A stretch of 64,000 bases of DNA from Terriglobia bacterium (GTDB lineage Bacteria; Acidobacteriota; Terriglobia; Bryobacterales; Bryobacteraceae). The notes under the pieces are model-generated. The model had not been told where the DNA came from, did not search any database, and was given only the letters and a program-made list of their open reading frames with translations. Location of the stretch: positions 62,001-126,000 of the forward strand of contig JAIQFI010000029.1 of assembly GCA_020073345.1 (NCBI GenBank), given 5' to 3'. Shown here piece after piece: positions 61,607 to 64,000 of the stretch. Made by a program: the position numbers and the translations under genes. Each line of letters starts with the position of its first letter. The stretch's first letter is position 1.

Positions 61607-62605
61607 TTATTGCTGCGGTGCGTAGTATCCCTTGCGATATTGAACGCGCACGCCGGCATCCGCGGGATCCGCAAGATCAAGCTTGACGCCCCTGTAGCGC
61701 CCGTCGCGTGATGCGTTCGTGGGGTTATATCCGAGCAGGTACCGGTTCCTCAGCAGTTGGCCGATTCGGGTGCTAACCTCGGGCAACGTCCCCAAATTCA
61801 ACACTGGGAAATGCCGGCCACCAGTGATTTCCGCCAGGTGATCGAGAACTTGCGGGCCTTCGGCCTCCTCACGCGAACCCTGCGAAGCACCCTCGGGATC
61901 GAAGATCCCCATCGCGTAGAGTTGAACGTCGGCTTCCAGCACATCGCCTTTGATCGCGGTGAAGGTGTGGCGGCTGCGATTGTCGCCGCCATCGGAAACG
62001 ATCACCAGCGCCTTCCGCTCGTGGCGAGCCTGCTTCATCACGCCCAGCGCCATGTGAATCGCGTCGAACAGGGACGTCCGTCCGTAAGGCCGGGCGTGGC
62101 TGATCTCGTGATACAGCAGGTCGGTGTCCTTAGTGAACGGAACCGCCAGTTTGGGACGTTCGTCGAACTCGATCAGGAAAAACTCGTCCTCCGAATTCGC
62201 GGTCTTGAAGAACGCTGCCGCGGCCTCGGATGACTTCTGCTTCTTGTTCCTCATGCTGCCGCTGGAGTCCAGCAGCAAGCCGATGGAAACCGGGGCATCG
62301 TCCTTCGCGAAATAGGTGATCTCCTGCTCCGCGCCGTCCTCGTAGATCCGGAAATCCTTCCGCTTGAGATCCATAAGGGGCGATCCCTCGCGAGTGGTAA
62401 CCTGCGCCGGAATCAGCACGAGCGAACTATCGACGCGAAGGGTCGACTCCGGAATAGCGAGGTCGCCCGGAGGACGATTCTCTGGCGGGGACGTACTTCG
62501 ACTGCGAATCAGTATGTTCGGACTATTCAGGTCGGACTGGAATGTTAAGGCAGGGAACAGCGGTAGGACGAACAACAACGAAGCTCGCAGGCACCTCACA
62601 AGCAT
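61607..62605 (-). CDS. Secreted VWA-domain protein (acidobacterial VWFA-related type)
   Basis: 332 residues. Signal LRASLLFVLPLFPALTF, a beta N-domain (QVTTREGSPLMDLKRKDFRI, YEDGAEQEITYF) and a von Willebrand A domain with the MIDAS motif LLLDSSGSMRNK, the Thr region GRTSLFDAIHMALGVMK and Asp in ALVIVSDGGDNRSRH. Matches the TIGR03436-type family of acidobacteria. Role in protein contacts at the surface; no partner assigned. Confidence 0.88.
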   Translation of the reverse strand: MLVRCLRASLLFVLPLFPALTFQSDLNSPNILIRSRSTSPPENRPPGDLAIPESTLRVDSSLVLIPAQVTTREGSPLMDLKRKDFRIYEDGAEQEITYFAKDDAPVSIGLLLDSSGSMRNKKQKSSEAAAAFFKTANSEDEFFLIEFDERPKLAVPFTKDTDLLYHEISHARPYGRTSLFDAIHMALGVMKQARHERKALVIVSDGGDNRSRHTFTAIKGDVLEADVQLYAMGIFDPEGASQGSREEAEGPQVLDHLAEITGGRHFPVLNLGTLPEVSTRIGQLLRNRYLLGYNPTNASRDGRYRGVKLDLADPADAGVRVQYRKGYYAPQQ

Positions 62606-62647
62606 TTCGTAATCCCGCTAGATTGTGACCAAGTATCATAGCACTTC

Positions 62648-64000
62648 TCACGTCACTTTAAAGAGCATTTTGAATCCATAGTCCATATGGAGTTGTTGGT
62701 GGCAATGAAAAAGTACTAGTCCCTCCATCGTGGGCGTGAAGTCTGCGTCGATCTTCTTAAATCCCTTGAGCGTCACGACGTCCTTCACCACGCCTCCCGT
62801 GGCTTTGCCGTGCACATTCGTCAACTCAAAGCTGTTCCGGTGCAGATGGACCGGATGCGCATCGTCGGTCTGATTGTCGAATGCCAGGCGGTATCGTTTC
62901 CCCTTGTGCAGGATCTTGGGCTCCGCCTTTTCATCGTAGACCTTGCCGTTGAGGGTCCACTGATTGAAACCACCGGTTCCGCCGTTAATCTTCCCGATCG
63001 CGATGGGAATCACTTCATCGGGCGCGGGAGCCGTCCGATTGTCGCCGAATAGTGTGTAATCCCAAACCTTCTTGGCCGGCTTGATCCAGCGCGGCTGGCC
63101 GGTCTTGTTGGCGTACTCGATCACGATCCCCATGCCATCGCGGCGGTCGTCGTCCTTGGGGGTCCCCAGAATCCACACGCCCGGATTCTTCATTTCCACC
63201 ACGGCATCGATCCGTTCGGCGGTTCCCAGATCGAGCGCTTCCATCGCCTGCGGGCGCGGAACCGGATTCCCATCGAGCGCGACAACCTGGAACATGTGGC
63301 CGGGTAGCGCGAGCTGAATATTCTCCGTTGCGCTCGCGTTCAAAAAGTGAAACAGGACGCGCTGTCCTTGCTTCACACGAACAGGCTCGCCGAAACCGAG
63401 ACATTTGCCGTTGATAGTGAAACGCTGGTAGCCGATTTCCCACCCATTCAGCTTTTCGTCTTTTTTTTGCGCGGCCATTCTGGCTTTCTGTTCCGCATCC
63501 ATCTCCTCACCTTCTTCCGCGGACGTGTAGAAGGGCTCCCATTCGTGCGTCGCCAGGAAGATTTCCTGATCGTAGGCACCGGGCTCACTTTTGGGCTCGA
63601 CGTAGACGAATCCGAACTGGCCGGTGTAAGTTCCGCGGCTCAAATCCGACATCGCCATCACGTGAGAGTGAACCCACCGCGCGCCGGCGGGCTGGGGAGT
63701 CAGCCGGTATCGCAAATGCCCGTTCGCCGGCACCACCAGACTCTTTTCCTCGGCCGCGCCATCGACGTCGGCCGGAATGATCTGGCCGTGCCAATGGACC
63801 AGCTCCGGCGCATCCGTGTCGTTGAACAGATCCACGGTGATCGGCACGCCTTCGCGCATCCGGATCAGCGGACCTGGAACGCTGCCGTTATATCCGATGG
63901 TGCTGATGGTATGGTCCTTGGCGATATCGACTAGCACCGGACCGATCCGGAGTGTAACATCGGCCGGGCCCGAGTCGGGCGTCGCGATGGTGTCGTGGAC
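62648..64000 (-). CDS. Multicopper oxidase (5' end outside window)
   Basis: Laccase-like multicopper oxidase, 451 residues visible; the frame stays open to base 64000, so the N-terminus and signal are missing. Copper sites: ELVHWHGQIIPADVDG (HxH), RWVHSHVMAMSDL (HxH), AHPVHLHRNSFEL (HxxHxH) and LFHCHQQLHMDYGFKMLF (HCHxxxH). The residue ten after the Cys, the axial position of the type 1 copper, is Phe. Oxidises phenols, metals or other donors with reduction of oxygen; substrate unknown. Confidence 0.9.
   Translation of the reverse strand, partial: VHDTIATPDSGPADVTLRIGPVLVDIAKDHTISTIGYNGSVPGPLIRMREGVPITVDLFNDTDAPELVHWHGQIIPADVDGAAEEKSLVVPANGHLRYRLTPQPAGARWVHSHVMAMSDLSRGTYTGQFGFVYVEPKSEPGAYDQEIFLATHEWEPFYTSAEEGEEMDAEQKARMAAQKKDEKLNGWEIGYQRFTINGKCLGFGEPVRVKQGQRVLFHFLNASATENIQLALPGHMFQVVALDGNPVPRPQAMEALDLGTAERIDAVVEMKNPGVWILGTPKDDDRRDGMGIVIEYANKTGQPRWIKPAKKVWDYTLFGDNRTAPAPDEVIPIAIGKINGGTGGFNQWTLNGKVYDEKAEPKILHKGKRYRLAFDNQTDDAHPVHLHRNSFELTNVHGKATGGVVKDVVTLKGFKKIDADFTPTMEGLVLFHCHQQLHMDYGFKMLFKVT

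Overview
The window looks like a chromosome segment of an Acidobacteriota member, most like Solibacter/Bryobacterales. This rests on gene families typical of that group: a TIGR03435-type secreted protein, a DUF1592 cytochrome paired with a DUF1552 protein, PQQ-type quinoproteins, a TonB receptor with an N-terminal carboxypeptidase-regulatory domain, an acidobacterial-type VWA protein, and many secreted proteins rich in Gly/Ala tails. The assignment is inference from gene content, not from a marker gene.

Region 1 (1-26.6 kb) is host chromosome with a secreted oxidative/hydrolytic repertoire: the end of a frameshifted PQQ-dehydrogenase, an acyl-CoA ligase, an MDR oxidoreductase coupled to a TIGR03435 protein, the DUF1592-DUF1552-MBL-ankyrin run, a soluble PQQ sugar dehydrogenase, two more metallo-beta-lactamase-fold hydrolases, a second DUF1592-type cytochrome, a PEP-CTERM protein, an Asp-box propeller, a cytochrome c-type protein, alpha/beta hydrolases and a VOC protein. 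Most carry signal peptides, so they act in the periplasm or outside the cell.

Region 2 (26.9-50.4 kb) is accessory DNA around one tRNA-Arg(ACG) gene on the minus strand (29136-29212). A degenerate 3' half of the same tRNA type lies 2.2 kb away at 26895-26937. On the other side, a 46-bp perfect direct repeat of the tRNA 5' half (29171-29216 and 50342-50387) brackets a 21.2-kb element. The element has a tyrosine recombinase beside the tRNA and a second one next to the far repeat. Between them are an excisionase-type HTH/DUF2292/P-loop ATPase operon, a zinc-ribbon AAA+ ATPase, secreted and Sel1/PEGA proteins, several very small basic or zinc-binding proteins, a metallothionein-like protein, a DUF429-like protein, a methyltransferase, and a four-gene ArdC-recombinase operon coupled by ATGA overlaps. 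I see no relaxase, conjugation or phage structural genes. It is best described as an integrative element or island.

Region 3 (50.4-64 kb) returns to host chromosome: a SnoaL fusion protein, the purQ-purL-purF purine operon, a secreted HpcH/HpaI-type aldolase, OsmC, an ECF sigma/anti-sigma pair, a frameshifted metallophosphoesterase, a TonB-dependent receptor, a VWA protein and a multicopper oxidase cut by the window end.

The most notable observations are that the element uses the 5' half of the tRNA (so it replaces the tRNA's upstream DNA), that the same tRNA carries insertion scars on both sides, and that the island contains several genes or sites too small for routine gene calling.
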